DNA from: NAT127 sp034717695
GTDB lineage: Bacteria; Pseudomonadota; Gammaproteobacteria; Pseudomonadales; Porticoccaceae
DNA: 64,000 nucleotides
Direction: 5' to 3'
NCBI GenBank assembly: GCA_034717695.1
Contig: JAYELS010000071.1
Location: 25,449-89,448 of the forward strand
Position numbers and translations under genes: made by a program
Part shown: in pieces, positions 33,365 to 42,606 of the stretch
Position numbering within the stretch: the stretch's first letter is position 1
Layout: every line of letters begins with the position of its first letter
The notes under the pieces: generated by a model
Database searches by the model: none
What the model was told of the DNA's origin: nothing
What the model saw: the letters and a program-made list of their open reading frames with translations, nothing else

Positions 33365-34374
33365 TTGTCGCCCTGGCGCTCCCCGTGGGCCTCGTGGGCC
33401 TCGTAGGCGTCGACGATCTGCTGCACCAGGGGGTGGCGCACCACGTCCTTGGACTGGAAGAAGGTGAAGGAGATGTCCTGGACCTCCTTGAGCACCTCGC
33501 ACACGTGGACGAGCCCGGAGTGGGTGCCACGGGGCAGGTCGATCTGGGACATGTCGCCGGTAATCACCGCCGTGGAGCCAAAGCCGATGCGGGTGAGGAA
33601 CATCTTCATCTGCTCGCGGGTGGTGTTCTGGCTCTCGTCGAGAATGATGTAGGAGTTGTTGAGGGTGCGCCCGCGCATGTAGGCCAGGGGGGCGATCTCG
33701 ATGACGCCGCGCTCGATGAGCTTGCCCACCGTCTCGGTGCCGAGCATCTCGTAGAGGGCGTCGTAGAGGGGGCGCAGGTAGGGGTCCACCTTCTGGGACA
33801 GGTCGCCGGGCAGGAAGCCGAGCTTCTCGCCGGCCTCCACCGCCGGGCGCACCAGGAGGATGCGCTCCACCTCGTCCCGGAGCAGGGATTCCACCGCGCA
33901 GGCCACCGCCAGGTAGGTCTTGCCGGTGCCCGCCGGGCCGACGCCGAAGTTGATGTCGTGGGTCTGGATCGCCCGCACGTAACGCTGCTGGTTGAGGCCC
34001 CGGGGCTTGACGTTGCCCTTCTTGGTGCGGATGACGGTGAAGCTCTCGACATTGTTGCTGGTGGCGTTGTTGGCGGCCGGTTGGTCCATGCGCAACTCCA
34101 GGTCAGATTGTTGCAAAAAGAGGTGAACGGTATCCGGGGTCAGGTGATCCTCGGTGCGGGTCTCGTTGTACAGGGTGCGCAGCAGGTTGCCCGCCGCCTG
34201 GCTGCTGGCGGCGTTGCCGTAGATGGCGAAGACATTGCCACGGTTGCGGATTTCGATGTTGAGGCGCTGCTCGATCTGGCGCAGGTGCTGGTCGAATTGG
34301 CCACAGAGGCAGGCGAGGCGACGGTTGTCGTTGGGCTCGAGGGTGATTGTCAGGGCGTCGGCGCTGGTATTCAA
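33361..34374 (-). CDS. ybeZ: PhoH-like ATPase (YbeZ)
   Basis: A 337-residue PhoH family ATPase with Walker A GPAGTGKTYLA and Walker B YIILDESQNT. The N-terminal region (NDNRRLACLCGQFDQHLRQIEQRL) is typical of the PhoL/YbeZ subgroup that pairs with YbeY, and it overlaps ybeY here. The start appears to be TTG (MNTSADAL), since no ATG or GTG lies near the conserved beginning; AAGGAG is found 14 bases upstream. Confidence 0.94.
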   Translation of the reverse strand: MNTSADALTITLEPNDNRRLACLCGQFDQHLRQIEQRLNIEIRNRGNVFAIYGNAASSQAAGNLLRTLYNETRTEDHLTPDTVHLFLQQSDLELRMDQPAANNATSNNVESFTVIRTKKGNVKPRGLNQQRYVRAIQTHDINFGVGPAGTGKTYLAVACAVESLLRDEVERILLVRPAVEAGEKLGFLPGDLSQKVDPYLRPLYDALYEMLGTETVGKLIERGVIEIAPLAYMRGRTLNNSYIILDESQNTTREQMKMFLTRIGFGSTAVITGDMSQIDLPRGTHSGLVHVCEVLKEVQDISFTFFQSKDVVRHPLVQQIVDAYEAHEAHGERQGDK

Positions 34375-34495
34375 ACTGGACTACAACCGCTCCTTGCGGT
34401 GATGGCATTTGGCCGAAGCATAGCCACTTTGGATGACGGAGAAAATACTTGAGTGGGGATTGCCTATACCGATAAGCAACAGTCGGGCCACGTTC

Positions 34496-35869
34496 TCAGG
34501 CCCTGCCGCTATTAAAAGCCGCCGTTGCGGCCACCCGCTCCCCCCGCAGGGAGTGGGGCAGGGCCTCGGTGATGACCACGTCCACGAACGCGCCGATGAG
34601 CTGGTGGTCGTCGGCGCGAAAGTTGACCACCCGGTTGTTCTCGGTGCGGCCCTGGAGCTGGCCCGGGTCCTTCTTCGAGATGCCGGTGACCAGCAGGCGC
34701 TGGGTGCTGCCCACCATGCGCCGGCTGATTTCCAGGGCGTGCTGCTCGATACGGCCCTGGAGAATCCGCAGGCGTTCCTTCTTCACCGCCTCCGGCGTGT
34801 CGTCCGGCAGGTCGGCGGCGGGGGTGCCGGGGCGGGCGCTGTATATAAAGCTGAAGGAGGTGTCGAAGCCGATCTCCTCGATGAGCTTCATGGTGGCGGC
34901 GAAATCCGCCTCGCTCTCCCCCGGGAAGCCCACGATAAAGTCGGACGAAATGCTGATATCCGGGCGAATTTGCCGAAGTTTGCGGATTTTCGACTTGTAT
35001 TCGAGCGCCGTGTGGCCGCGCTTCATGGCCGCCAGGATCCGGTCCGAGCCGCTCTGCACCGGCAGGTGGAGGTGGCTTACCAGCTGCGGCACCCGGGCGT
35101 AGGCCTCGATCAGGGCATCGGAGAACTCCACCGGGTGGGAGGTGGTGTAGCGGATGCGCTCTATGCCGTCGATGCCGGCCACGTAGGGCAACAGCTCGGC
35201 GAAGTCGCAGATGCGCCCGTCCGGCATCTCTCCCCGGAAGGCGTTGACATTCTGGCCCAGCAGGTTGACCTCCTTGACCCCCTGGCCCGCCAGGTGGGCG
35301 ATCTCGGCGAGCACATCTGCCACCGGGCGGCTCACTTCCTCGCCCCGGGTGTAGGGCACCACGCAGAAGGTGCAGTACTTGGAACAGCCCTCCATGATGG
35401 ACACGAAGGCCGACACCCCATCGGCTTCCGGCTGGGGCAGGCGGTCGAACTTCTCGATCTCGGGAAAGCTGATGTCCACGACGGTGACCCCGTTGCCCCG
35501 GCGGTGCTCGCTGATCATCTCCGGCAGGCGGTGCAGGGTCTGGGGGCCGAACACCAGGTCCACGTAGGGCGCCCGGCGGGCGATGGCGTCCCCCTCCTGG
35601 CTGGCGACGCAGCCGCCGACGCCGATCACCAGGTCGGGGTTCCGGTCCTTCAGGGCCTTCCAGCGGCCCAGCTGGTGGAAGACCTTTTCCTGGGCCTTTT
35701 CGCGGATCGAGCAGGTGTTGAGCAGCAGCACGTCCGCTTCCGCCGGGTCGTCGGTAGCCACCAGCTGGTGGCTTTCCCCCAGCAGGTCGCGCATCCGCGC
35801 GGAGTCGTACTCGTTCATCTGGCACCCGTGGGTGACGATGTGTAGCTTCTTAACCGGCTTGTCGGTCAT
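34496..35869 (-). CDS. miaB: tRNA-2-methylthio-N6-dimethylallyladenosine synthase
   Basis: A 457-residue radical SAM methylthiotransferase. The N-terminal domain has the three cluster cysteines in HGCQMNE, NTCSIREK and GGCVASQEG; the radical SAM triad is MEGCSKYCTFCVVPY; a C-terminal TRAM domain follows (residues about 375-440). It converts i6A37 to ms2i6A37 in tRNAs reading U-starting codons. It heads the conserved minus-strand block and is divergent from DUF1820. Confidence 0.97.
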   Translation of the reverse strand: MTDKPVKKLHIVTHGCQMNEYDSARMRDLLGESHQLVATDDPAEADVLLLNTCSIREKAQEKVFHQLGRWKALKDRNPDLVIGVGGCVASQEGDAIARRAPYVDLVFGPQTLHRLPEMISEHRRGNGVTVVDISFPEIEKFDRLPQPEADGVSAFVSIMEGCSKYCTFCVVPYTRGEEVSRPVADVLAEIAHLAGQGVKEVNLLGQNVNAFRGEMPDGRICDFAELLPYVAGIDGIERIRYTTSHPVEFSDALIEAYARVPQLVSHLHLPVQSGSDRILAAMKRGHTALEYKSKIRKLRQIRPDISISSDFIVGFPGESEADFAATMKLIEEIGFDTSFSFIYSARPGTPAADLPDDTPEAVKKERLRILQGRIEQHALEISRRMVGSTQRLLVTGISKKDPGQLQGRTENNRVVNFRADDHQLIGAFVDVVITEALPHSLRGERVAATAAFNSGRA

Positions 35870-36034
35870 GGCTGCTCATAAAGTGATCAGGGCGAGAGGG
35901 GCCGCATTATAGCCCCGGGGCTGGCAAAGCCCAACAGGCCCAACCGGGCCCGTGGGCGGATGTCGTAGGGGATCGTGGCGGTTTGTGCTATCCTTGCGCC
36001 CCTTTTTTGTCAACCCCCGGTGAATTGCAGCATC

Positions 36035-36367
36035 ATGGCAAAGGATCCGATCTACAAGATCATCTTCCTCAATCAGGGCCAGGTTTTCGAGATCTACGCC
36101 CGCCACGTGTACCAGAGCGATCTCTGGGGCTTTCTCGAGGCCGAGGAATTCGTCTTTGGCGAGCGCACCCAGGTGATCGTCGACCCCTCCGAGGAAAAGC
36201 TCAAGACCGAGTTCGCCGGGGTCAAGCGCAGTTTCATTCCGCTCCACGCCGTGGTCCGCATCGACGAGGTGGAGAAGGAGGGCGCCAGCAAGATCAGCGA
36301 TGCCCGGGGCGGCAATGTCACCCCCTTCCCCTACCCGCCGGTGGCTCCCAAGCCCCGGGTGGATTGA
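36035..36367 (+). CDS. DUF1820 family protein
   Basis: A 110-residue protein with the conserved opening DPIYKIIFLNQGQVFEIYARHVYQSDLWGFLEAEEFVFGER and a VKRSFIPLHAVVRIDEVEKEG segment, matching the gammaproteobacterial DUF1820 family. It is a small mixed alpha/beta cytosolic protein with no known activity. The ATG at 36035 gives the conserved start. It sits divergent from miaB, a common arrangement. Confidence 0.85.
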   Translation: MAKDPIYKIIFLNQGQVFEIYARHVYQSDLWGFLEAEEFVFGERTQVIVDPSEEKLKTEFAGVKRSFIPLHAVVRIDEVEKEGASKISDARGGNVTPFPYPPVAPKPRVD

Positions 36368-36431
36368 GGGCGAGGCCGCAAGGCCGTTGCCCGGGGGGTG
36401 CCCCCCCGTTATCCTCGCCCCGGTAAAGATG

Positions 36432-36453
36432 CCGGCCCCAATCCCGGGGCCGG
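36432..36453. terminator. Hairpin downstream of DUF1820
   Basis: An 8-base-pair GC stem (CCGGCCCC with GGGGCCGG) around a 6-base loop lies between the DUF1820 stop and the next ribosome site. No T run, so termination is only possible. Confidence 0.35.
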
Positions 36454-36477
36454 GTCGGTATCCGAGAGGGACCGCCC

Positions 36478-36732
36478 ATGAAATTCGTCATCCCCCTGTT
36501 GATCCTGCTGTTGGTCTACCTTTTCTATCCGTTCCGGGATCTCCATGTGAAGGAGGACCCGTTCTCCGACGCCTACACCCTGGTGGCCCGGGGATTCTGG
36601 ACGGAGGCGGCCTGCGTCGAGGCGGCCGAGGCCCAGGCCGCCACCGATTTCCGCTGTCGGAAGCGCAGTGCCTGGGGCGGGATGTTCAGGGCGGTGAAGG
36701 AGTACGAGAAGGACGATCGCCCGGCGCCATGA
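36478..36732 (+). CDS. Small single-span membrane protein, unknown function
   Basis: An 84-residue protein with a very clear N-terminal membrane helix (KFVIPLLILLLVYLFYPF), followed by a soluble part with two Cys (AACVEAA and FRCRKRS) and a charged C-terminus. GAGAGGGA precedes the ATG, supporting that it is translated. Not recognised. It starts 110 bases after DUF1820 and ends 36 bases before cmoM on the same strand. Confidence 0.65.
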   Translation: MKFVIPLLILLLVYLFYPFRDLHVKEDPFSDAYTLVARGFWTEAACVEAAEAQAATDFRCRKRSAWGGMFRAVKEYEKDDRPAP

Positions 36733-36768
36733 CCCTCGCCCTCTCGACGCCGCCGGCGGGGCGGTGCC

Positions 36769-37584
36769 ATGGCTGAGCTGCCGGCGCTCCCCGCCGATCG
36801 CAATTTTGACGACCTCGCCGCGCGCTTTCGCCGCAACGTCTACGACCGGCTGAAGGGGGATATCCGCCTCGCGGTATTGCGCCGCGACCTGGCGGAGGCG
36901 GTGCCGGGGCTCGCGTCCCTCGGCGATGCCGATGCCCCGCCGGGGCCGCCGCTGCGCATCCTCGATGCGGGGGGTGGCCAGGGGCAGCTGTCCCTGGCCC
37001 TCGCGGGGCTCGGCCACCGGGTAGCGCTGTGCGACATCTCCGCCGCCATGCTCGACCTCGCCCGGGAGAACTTCGCCAAGGCTCGCCTTGGCGACGGCGC
37101 CAGCTTCCACCACGAGTCGATCCAGGCCCATTGCGCCCGCCACCCCGAAGCCTTCGACCTGGTGCTGTGCCACGCGGTGCTGGAATGGGTGGCCGATCCA
37201 GAGGCGCTGCTGGCATCCCTGCGGGGCGCGCTGCGCCCCGGGGGATTTCTCTCCCTCACCTTCTACAACGTCAACGGCCTGATCATGAAGAACCTGCTCC
37301 GGGCCAATTTCGCCAAGGTGGTGGCGGAGGACTACCGGGGCTATCGCGGCAGCCTGACCCCGGCCAATCCCCTGCGCCCGGAGCAGGTGCGCCACTGGCT
37401 CGACGCCCTCGGCCTGCCGCTCTTGGGGCACAGCGGCATCCGCTGCTTTCACGATTACATCCTCGACCCGGCCCACAGAAACCGCGACCCGGCCACCCAG
37501 ATCGAGCTGGAGCTGCGCCTGTCCCGGGAGGACCCGTTCCGCGGCCTCGGCCGCTACATTCACCTCCTGACCCGGCGCCCCTGA
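36769..37584 (+). CDS. cmoM: tRNA 5-carboxymethoxyuridine methyltransferase CmoM
   Basis: A 271-residue SAM-dependent methyltransferase. It has the CmoM (SmtA) opening RNFDDLAARFRRNVYDRLKGDIRLAVL, the SAM loop LRILDAGGGQGQLSLALAGLGH, CHAVLEWVADPEALL and the closing LGRYIHLLTRRP. CmoM methylates cmo5U at the wobble position to mcmo5U. The ribosome site is weak, so expression may depend on the gene upstream. Confidence 0.9.
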   Translation: MAELPALPADRNFDDLAARFRRNVYDRLKGDIRLAVLRRDLAEAVPGLASLGDADAPPGPPLRILDAGGGQGQLSLALAGLGHRVALCDISAAMLDLARENFAKARLGDGASFHHESIQAHCARHPEAFDLVLCHAVLEWVADPEALLASLRGALRPGGFLSLTFYNVNGLIMKNLLRANFAKVVAEDYRGYRGSLTPANPLRPEQVRHWLDALGLPLLGHSGIRCFHDYILDPAHRNRDPATQIELELRLSREDPFRGLGRYIHLLTRRP

Positions 37585-37590
37585 ACCGCC

Positions 37591-38481
37591 TCAGGCGCCG
37601 TCGAACAGCGCCCAGAGGGCGCTGGCCACCGGACCCTGGGGCTTTCCCCGAACCCGCGCCGCCACGATGTCGGTGGTAATGCGGCTGCCGAACTCGGGCA
37701 GTTGCAGTTCCCTGAGGGCGCCACTGGCCAGCTCGTCCCGGACCGCAGCCAGGGGCATCAACCCCCAGCCAAGGCCGTCGCGTATCAATGCCGCCATCAG
37801 CCGTTGATCGTTCACCGCCCAGTGGCGGCCACTGCGCTCGGCGCCAAAGCTGTAGGAGCGCCCCGAAGCGCTGTCCCGCAGGATGATCTGGTTCCAGCGG
37901 GCCAGTTGCTCCCGGGGCACCGCGCCCGGGTCCCGCTCCCCGAGCAGGGCGGGGGCGATGACGCAGACGAAGGTCATGGCGCCGATGGCGAGGGTGTCGA
38001 CGTCGAGGTGCTGGTGGTGGCCGCCGGGGCGGGCATGGGGGCAGATGGCGATACTCACCCGGCCCGCGGCCAGCAGGTCCATGCCGAGGATCGACTCGGC
38101 GTAGTGGAGCTCGATGCTGGTTTCCGGATGGCGGGCCGCCACGGCCTGCAGCAGGGGCAGCAGGCGCGCCTCGCCGAACATCGGCCAGACCGCCAGCGCC
38201 AGGGTGGATTCCTGGCCCTTGGCCAGCACCCCCGCGTACTCCCGCAGGTGGGCGTCGCTGAGCAGCAGGATTTCACTCTGCTGGAGAAAGTCCCGCCCCC
38301 GGGCGGTGGGGGTGACCCTGTAGCCACTGCGATCGAAGAGGGCGAAGCCGATCCGCTCCTCCAGGCGCCGGATGGCCTGGCTCACGGCGGGCTGGGTCCT
38401 GTGGAGCTGGCGGGCGGCGGCGCGGATGCTGCCCAGCTGGCCCACCGCGCGGGCGGTCTGGATGTCGCTGATGGAAAACAT
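37591..38481 (-). CDS. LysR family transcriptional regulator
   Basis: A 296-residue LysR regulator: an N-terminal helix-turn-helix (RAVGQLGSIRAAARQLHRTQPAVSQAIRRLEERIG, residues about 12-45) and a substrate-binding domain from about residue 90. The ATG at 38481 is used; a TTG three codons further up is less likely. It is divergent from the P450 gene with a 146-base gap, the classical geometry for a LysR protein that controls its divergent neighbour. The inducer is unknown. Confidence 0.9.
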   Translation of the reverse strand: MFSISDIQTARAVGQLGSIRAAARQLHRTQPAVSQAIRRLEERIGFALFDRSGYRVTPTARGRDFLQQSEILLLSDAHLREYAGVLAKGQESTLALAVWPMFGEARLLPLLQAVAARHPETSIELHYAESILGMDLLAAGRVSIAICPHARPGGHHQHLDVDTLAIGAMTFVCVIAPALLGERDPGAVPREQLARWNQIILRDSASGRSYSFGAERSGRHWAVNDQRLMAALIRDGLGWGLMPLAAVRDELASGALRELQLPEFGSRITTDIVAARVRGKPQGPVASALWALFDGA

Positions 38482-38627
38482 GATAACCAACTGTGATCGT
38501 TTTGATAGATTAGGCGAAATAGCAATTTATCCACCTTGGGGATTTAATGGAAGCCGCCCACCACGCCGTCAACAACCATTCATTACCGGTGTGGGGTTCT
38601 CGCCCACCATCCAGCCGGGAGTAACCC

Positions 38628-39854
38628 ATGACCCAAGCCCATTCCGCAGGCCCTATTCCGGACCACGTGCCCCCCCACCTGATCGAGCCGGACTTCCCCT
38701 TGGTCAGCGGCCATTTCACCCTCGAAAACCCCTTCGATCGCATCGTCCCCGAGGCCTGTGAAGGGCCGGACATCGTCTATGTGCCCAATATGATGCACGG
38801 CGGCAGGGCCCACAGCTGGGTATTGCGCCGCCACGACGATATCCAGGCGGTGTACCACGACGTGGAGCACTTCTCGAACCGGGATTTCAGCGCCCTCGGC
38901 AAGCTGATCGGCGAAACCTGGGACCTGGTGCCCGCCGAGCAGGACGCGCCCCAGCACACCTTCTACCGCCAGCTGCTCAACCCCATCTTCTCCCCGGGCG
39001 CCATGGCCAGGATGGACGACGTGGTGCGCAAGGCCGCCCAGGACTGCCTGGCCGGCATCGAGGGCCGGACCTCCTGCGACTATATCCACGACTTTGCCTT
39101 TCCCTTCCCCGTGGGGGTGGTGCTCGATCTGATGGACCTGCCCCGGGCGCGGATGCGGGAGTTCCAGGAGTGGGAGATGATGATCATCCAGTCCGGGGAC
39201 CTGGACACCATCAAGCGCGGCATCAAGAGCATCGCCGACTACCTGCGGGGTGTGATCGAGGAGCGCAAGGCCAACCCCGGCAGCGACCTGATCAGCATCG
39301 CCATCACCGCCGAGGTCAACGGCCGGCGCATGAACGACGACGAACTGATGGGCTATGCGTTCAACTTTTATCTGGGTGGGCTCGACACCGTGACCGCCCA
39401 CACCGCCAATTTCGTCCGCCACCTGGCCACCCATCCCGACCAACAGCGCTACCTGCGGGAGAATCCCGCCCAGATCCGCACGGCGGTGGAGGAATTCATG
39501 CGGGCCTTCGCGGCGGTGACCACCTACCGCACCTGCAGCAAGGAGACCCGCATCCGCGGTGTCACCATCAAGCCCGGCGACCGGGTGGCGATGATCACCA
39601 CCCTGGCTGGCCGCGACGGCCAGGTGTACGACGACCCCCACAGCGTGCGCCTCGACCGCAACCCGCGCCATCTGTCCTTCGCGGTGGGGCCGCACCACTG
39701 TCTCGGGGTACACCTGGCGCGCCGGGAACTGCGCATCGCCCTGGAGGAAACCTTCAAGGCGATTCCGGAATTCCGCCTCGACCCGGATGTGCCCATCGAG
39801 TCCCAGGCGGGGGTGATCATCCAGCCCCGCAACCTGCCGTTGGTGTGGGGGTAG
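38628..39854 (+). CDS. Cytochrome P450
   Basis: A 408-residue soluble P450. The heme loop is FAVGPHHCLGVHLARRE with Cys at about residue 358. The I-helix is FYLGGLDTVTAH, with Gly-Gly-Leu-Asp-Thr at the oxygen-activation site, and the K-helix ExxR is EFMRAF. GGGAG precedes the ATG. No ferredoxin or reductase is adjacent. It differs clearly from the P450 at 3456-4796, so the two are not a recent duplication. The LysR regulator upstream probably controls it. The substrate is unknown. Confidence 0.93.
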   Translation: MTQAHSAGPIPDHVPPHLIEPDFPLVSGHFTLENPFDRIVPEACEGPDIVYVPNMMHGGRAHSWVLRRHDDIQAVYHDVEHFSNRDFSALGKLIGETWDLVPAEQDAPQHTFYRQLLNPIFSPGAMARMDDVVRKAAQDCLAGIEGRTSCDYIHDFAFPFPVGVVLDLMDLPRARMREFQEWEMMIIQSGDLDTIKRGIKSIADYLRGVIEERKANPGSDLISIAITAEVNGRRMNDDELMGYAFNFYLGGLDTVTAHTANFVRHLATHPDQQRYLRENPAQIRTAVEEFMRAFAAVTTYRTCSKETRIRGVTIKPGDRVAMITTLAGRDGQVYDDPHSVRLDRNPRHLSFAVGPHHCLGVHLARRELRIALEETFKAIPEFRLDPDVPIESQAGVIIQPRNLPLVWG

Positions 39855-39860
39855 GGGCGG

Positions 39861-41252
39861 TCAGCCCGGCTGGCGCAGGATCAGCGCCAGCGCCAGGCTC
39901 ACCAGACGGGTCTGCATGCTGTCGGCGCGGCCGGGGAGGAGGATCGGCACCCGCGCCCCCAGCACGATGCCGGCGCCGCCGGCGCCACCCAGGTAGCTCA
40001 TCTGCTTGGACAGCATGTGGCCGGTCTCCATGTCCGGCACCAGCAGGATGTCGGCCTGGCCAGCCACCGGGGAGTGGACGTTCTTGAGGATGGCGGCGTC
40101 CATGGAGATGGCGTTGTCGAAGGTGAGGGGGCCGTCCACCAGGGCGCCGCGGATCTGATTGCGATCCGCCATCTTGCACAGGGCGGCGGCATCCAGGGTC
40201 GACTGGATATGGGGGGCAATGGTTTCCAGGGCCGAGAGCACCGCCACCTTGGGGGTGGCGATGCCGAGCTGGCGGGCGAAATCCACGGCGTTCTGGACGA
40301 TATCCCGCTTCTGCTCCAGGTTGGGGCGGATGTTCACCGAGGTGTCGGTGATCAGCAGCGGCCCCTGGCGCCCCGGCACGTCGAACACGAACACGTGGCC
40401 CATGCGCCGTCCGGTGGCAAGCCCTGCGCCGCGGCGCACGATGGGGGCCATCAGGTCGCTGATACTGATATTGCCCCGCACGATGGTGTCCACTTCCCCG
40501 TTCAGGGCCAGGTCGATGGCGCGGGTGGCGGCCGCCATGTGGTGGCTGGCGTTGACGATGTCGAGGCCATCGATGTCGATACCCGCTTCCCGGGCGGCGG
40601 CCTGGATGGCGTCCCGGGGGCCGATCAGCAGCGGTGTGATGAGTTTCTGGCGCACCGCCTCGGCCACCGAGGTGAGGGACATGCGGTCCACCGGGTTGAC
40701 GATGGCGGCCACCAGGGGGGCCTGCTCGGCGGCGATCTGCCGGGCGCGCTCCAGGTAGCCGTTGAACAGGGCGTGCTCGCGCACCTGGATATCGGGGATC
40801 GCCCAGCGCGGGCGGGAGATCTTGACGGTGGGGGCCATCACTTCGGCCACCCCGGTGATGGCCTTCTGGCCGCCATCCTTGGTGACCAGGCAGTCGAGCA
40901 CCAGGCGGTGGTGCTCCTGGTGTTTCTCCCGCACCGTCACCTTCACTTCCACATGGTCGCCGACGCCGATGGGCCGGAGGAACTTCAAGGACTGGCTCAT
41001 GTAGATGGCGCCTGGGCCCGGCAGCTCGGTGCCGAGCACCGAGGAGATCAGCGAGCCGCCCCACATGCCGTGGGCGATCACTTCCTGGAAGCGGCTGTCC
41101 CGGGCGTATTCCTCGTCCACGTGGGCGGGGTTCACGTCCCCCGACATGATGGCAAACAGCTTGATATCCCGGTAGGTGAGTTCCTTTTCGAGAACGGCGC
41201 TGTCGCCAACGCTGATTTCGTCGAAGGTGCGGTTTTCGATCATTTCGGTCAT
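39861..41252 (-). CDS. MaoC enoyl-CoA hydratase - phosphate acyltransferase fusion
   Basis: A 463-residue fusion. Residues about 10-145 form a MaoC-like hydratase with the hydratase motif MSGDVNPAHVDEEYA and AHGMWGGSLIS. Residues about 160-460 form a phosphate acetyl/butyryltransferase domain (LIGPRDAIQAAAREAGID, LVDGPLTFDNAISMDAA, ADILLVPDMETGHML). This fusion is annotated widely as bifunctional enoyl-CoA hydratase/phosphate acetyltransferase. Hydration of an enoyl-CoA and exchange of CoA for phosphate would link short acyl-CoAs to acyl-phosphates; no kinase gene is near. It ends 6 bases from the convergent P450. Confidence 0.9.
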   Translation of the reverse strand: MTEMIENRTFDEISVGDSAVLEKELTYRDIKLFAIMSGDVNPAHVDEEYARDSRFQEVIAHGMWGGSLISSVLGTELPGPGAIYMSQSLKFLRPIGVGDHVEVKVTVREKHQEHHRLVLDCLVTKDGGQKAITGVAEVMAPTVKISRPRWAIPDIQVREHALFNGYLERARQIAAEQAPLVAAIVNPVDRMSLTSVAEAVRQKLITPLLIGPRDAIQAAAREAGIDIDGLDIVNASHHMAAATRAIDLALNGEVDTIVRGNISISDLMAPIVRRGAGLATGRRMGHVFVFDVPGRQGPLLITDTSVNIRPNLEQKRDIVQNAVDFARQLGIATPKVAVLSALETIAPHIQSTLDAAALCKMADRNQIRGALVDGPLTFDNAISMDAAILKNVHSPVAGQADILLVPDMETGHMLSKQMSYLGGAGGAGIVLGARVPILLPGRADSMQTRLVSLALALILRQPG

Positions 41253-41522
41253 GGATCGCGGTTCCGGCGGGTGAATGGCGGTGTCCGGCGACGGGGGTGC
41301 CCGGCCAGGGGGTCAGGGGCGCAATAGTAGCAGGACGGGGTGGATTGACACAGCGCAGCCTCGGGCGAATACCGGGCGTGCTAATGTTGTCACATGCCTG
41401 ACGCGCTGGGTTGCTGATCATGGTGTGGATCCTGCGTCAGAAACCGGTGCAGGATGCCCGTTTCTCCGCGCATACCCTGTTCCGCGCCCCACAGACCTCG
41501 ACTATTGAAAAGGATGCCACCG

Positions 41523-42593
41523 ATGTCTCGTTCCACCCCCTTTCGACCAAGGCCTATCATCGCACTCGCCATTGTTGTCGCTGTGGGAGTGGCAGTCTGG
41601 TCTTTCTGGGTTAACGACCAAACCGATAGCGGGCTGATATTCGGTAACGGCCGCATCGAGGCCGTTGAGATTGACGTCGCTGCCAATGCCGCTGGTCGTA
41701 TCCGGGATATCCTGGTAAAGGAAGGGGAGTTTGTCGACGCCGGCCAGGTACTGGCGGTGATGGACACGGAAAATCTTGAAGCCCAACTGCGCCAGGCCGA
41801 GGCTCAACTGCACCAGGCCGAAAGTTCGGTGGCCATTGCCCGCAGCCAGGTGGTGCTGCGCCAGGCGGAACGCCAGGCTGCCCTTGCTCTGGTGGCTCAG
41901 CGCCGGGCGGAGCTCAACGTGGCGAAAAAGCGCTATCAGCGCTCTGCCGCCCTGGTCGAACGGGGCGCCGGTTCCCAGCAGCAGGCCGATGACGACTACG
42001 CCAGCCAGCAGAGCACCGCCGCTGCCGTCAGTGCCGCCGAAGCCCAGGTGGCGGCCAGTGACGCCGCCATCGTCACCGCCCACGCCCAGATCGCCGGAGC
42101 CGAGTCGGCCGTTGCCGCCGCCCAGGCGAGCATCGAGCGCATCCAGGCGGATCTCGCCGACAGCGAACTCAAGGCCGTCCGAGATGGCCGGGTGCAATAT
42201 CGCATCGCCCAGCCCGGCGAGGTGGTGGCCGCCGGTGGCCGGGTGCTGAATTTGGTGGATCTGCGTGACGTTTACATGACCTTCTTCCTGCCCACGGCGG
42301 TGGCTGGCCGGCTCGCCCAGGGCGCCGAGGTACGCATCGTGCTGGATGCTGCTCCGGAGTATGTTTTCCCCGCGTCGGTGTCGTTCGTCGCGGATGTCGC
42401 CCAGTTCACTCCCAAGACCGTGGAAACCGCCAGCGAGCGGGAAAAACTGATGTTTCGGGTGCGCGCCCAGATCCCTCCCGATGTGCTCGATGAAAACCTG
42501 TTACGGGTCAAGACCGGCCTGCCTGGCGTGGCTTACCTGCTGGCGGATAGCAAGACTGAGTGGCCCGAGCACCTCGCTGTAAAGCTGCCTTGA
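41523..42593 (+). CDS. HlyD-family periplasmic adaptor of an ABC exporter
   Basis: A 356-residue membrane-fusion protein: one N-terminal membrane helix (IIALAIVVAVGVAVWSFWV), a lipoyl half-motif (GRIRDILVKEGEFVDAGQVLAVMDTENLEAQLRQAEAQL), a long Ala/Gln-rich coiled-coil hairpin (about residues 85-215) and a beta-barrel end. AAGGA precedes the ATG at 41523. It starts a four-gene unit with an RbbA-like ABC protein, an ABC permease and LpxR. Codons ending in A or T are commoner here than in the flanking genes, hinting at transfer. It matches the YhiI partner of YhiH/RbbA systems. Confidence 0.92.
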   Translation: MSRSTPFRPRPIIALAIVVAVGVAVWSFWVNDQTDSGLIFGNGRIEAVEIDVAANAAGRIRDILVKEGEFVDAGQVLAVMDTENLEAQLRQAEAQLHQAESSVAIARSQVVLRQAERQAALALVAQRRAELNVAKKRYQRSAALVERGAGSQQQADDDYASQQSTAAAVSAAEAQVAASDAAIVTAHAQIAGAESAVAAAQASIERIQADLADSELKAVRDGRVQYRIAQPGEVVAAGGRVLNLVDLRDVYMTFFLPTAVAGRLAQGAEVRIVLDAAPEYVFPASVSFVADVAQFTPKTVETASEREKLMFRVRAQIPPDVLDENLLRVKTGLPGVAYLLADSKTEWPEHLAVKLP

Positions 42594-42606
42594 AGGTGAA
42601 TGATTC

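Noticed and set aside
41253..41522. Gene in the gap before the HlyD operon
   Set aside because: Only short open frames without ribosome sites; the region most likely holds the operon promoter, though I could not fix its elements.
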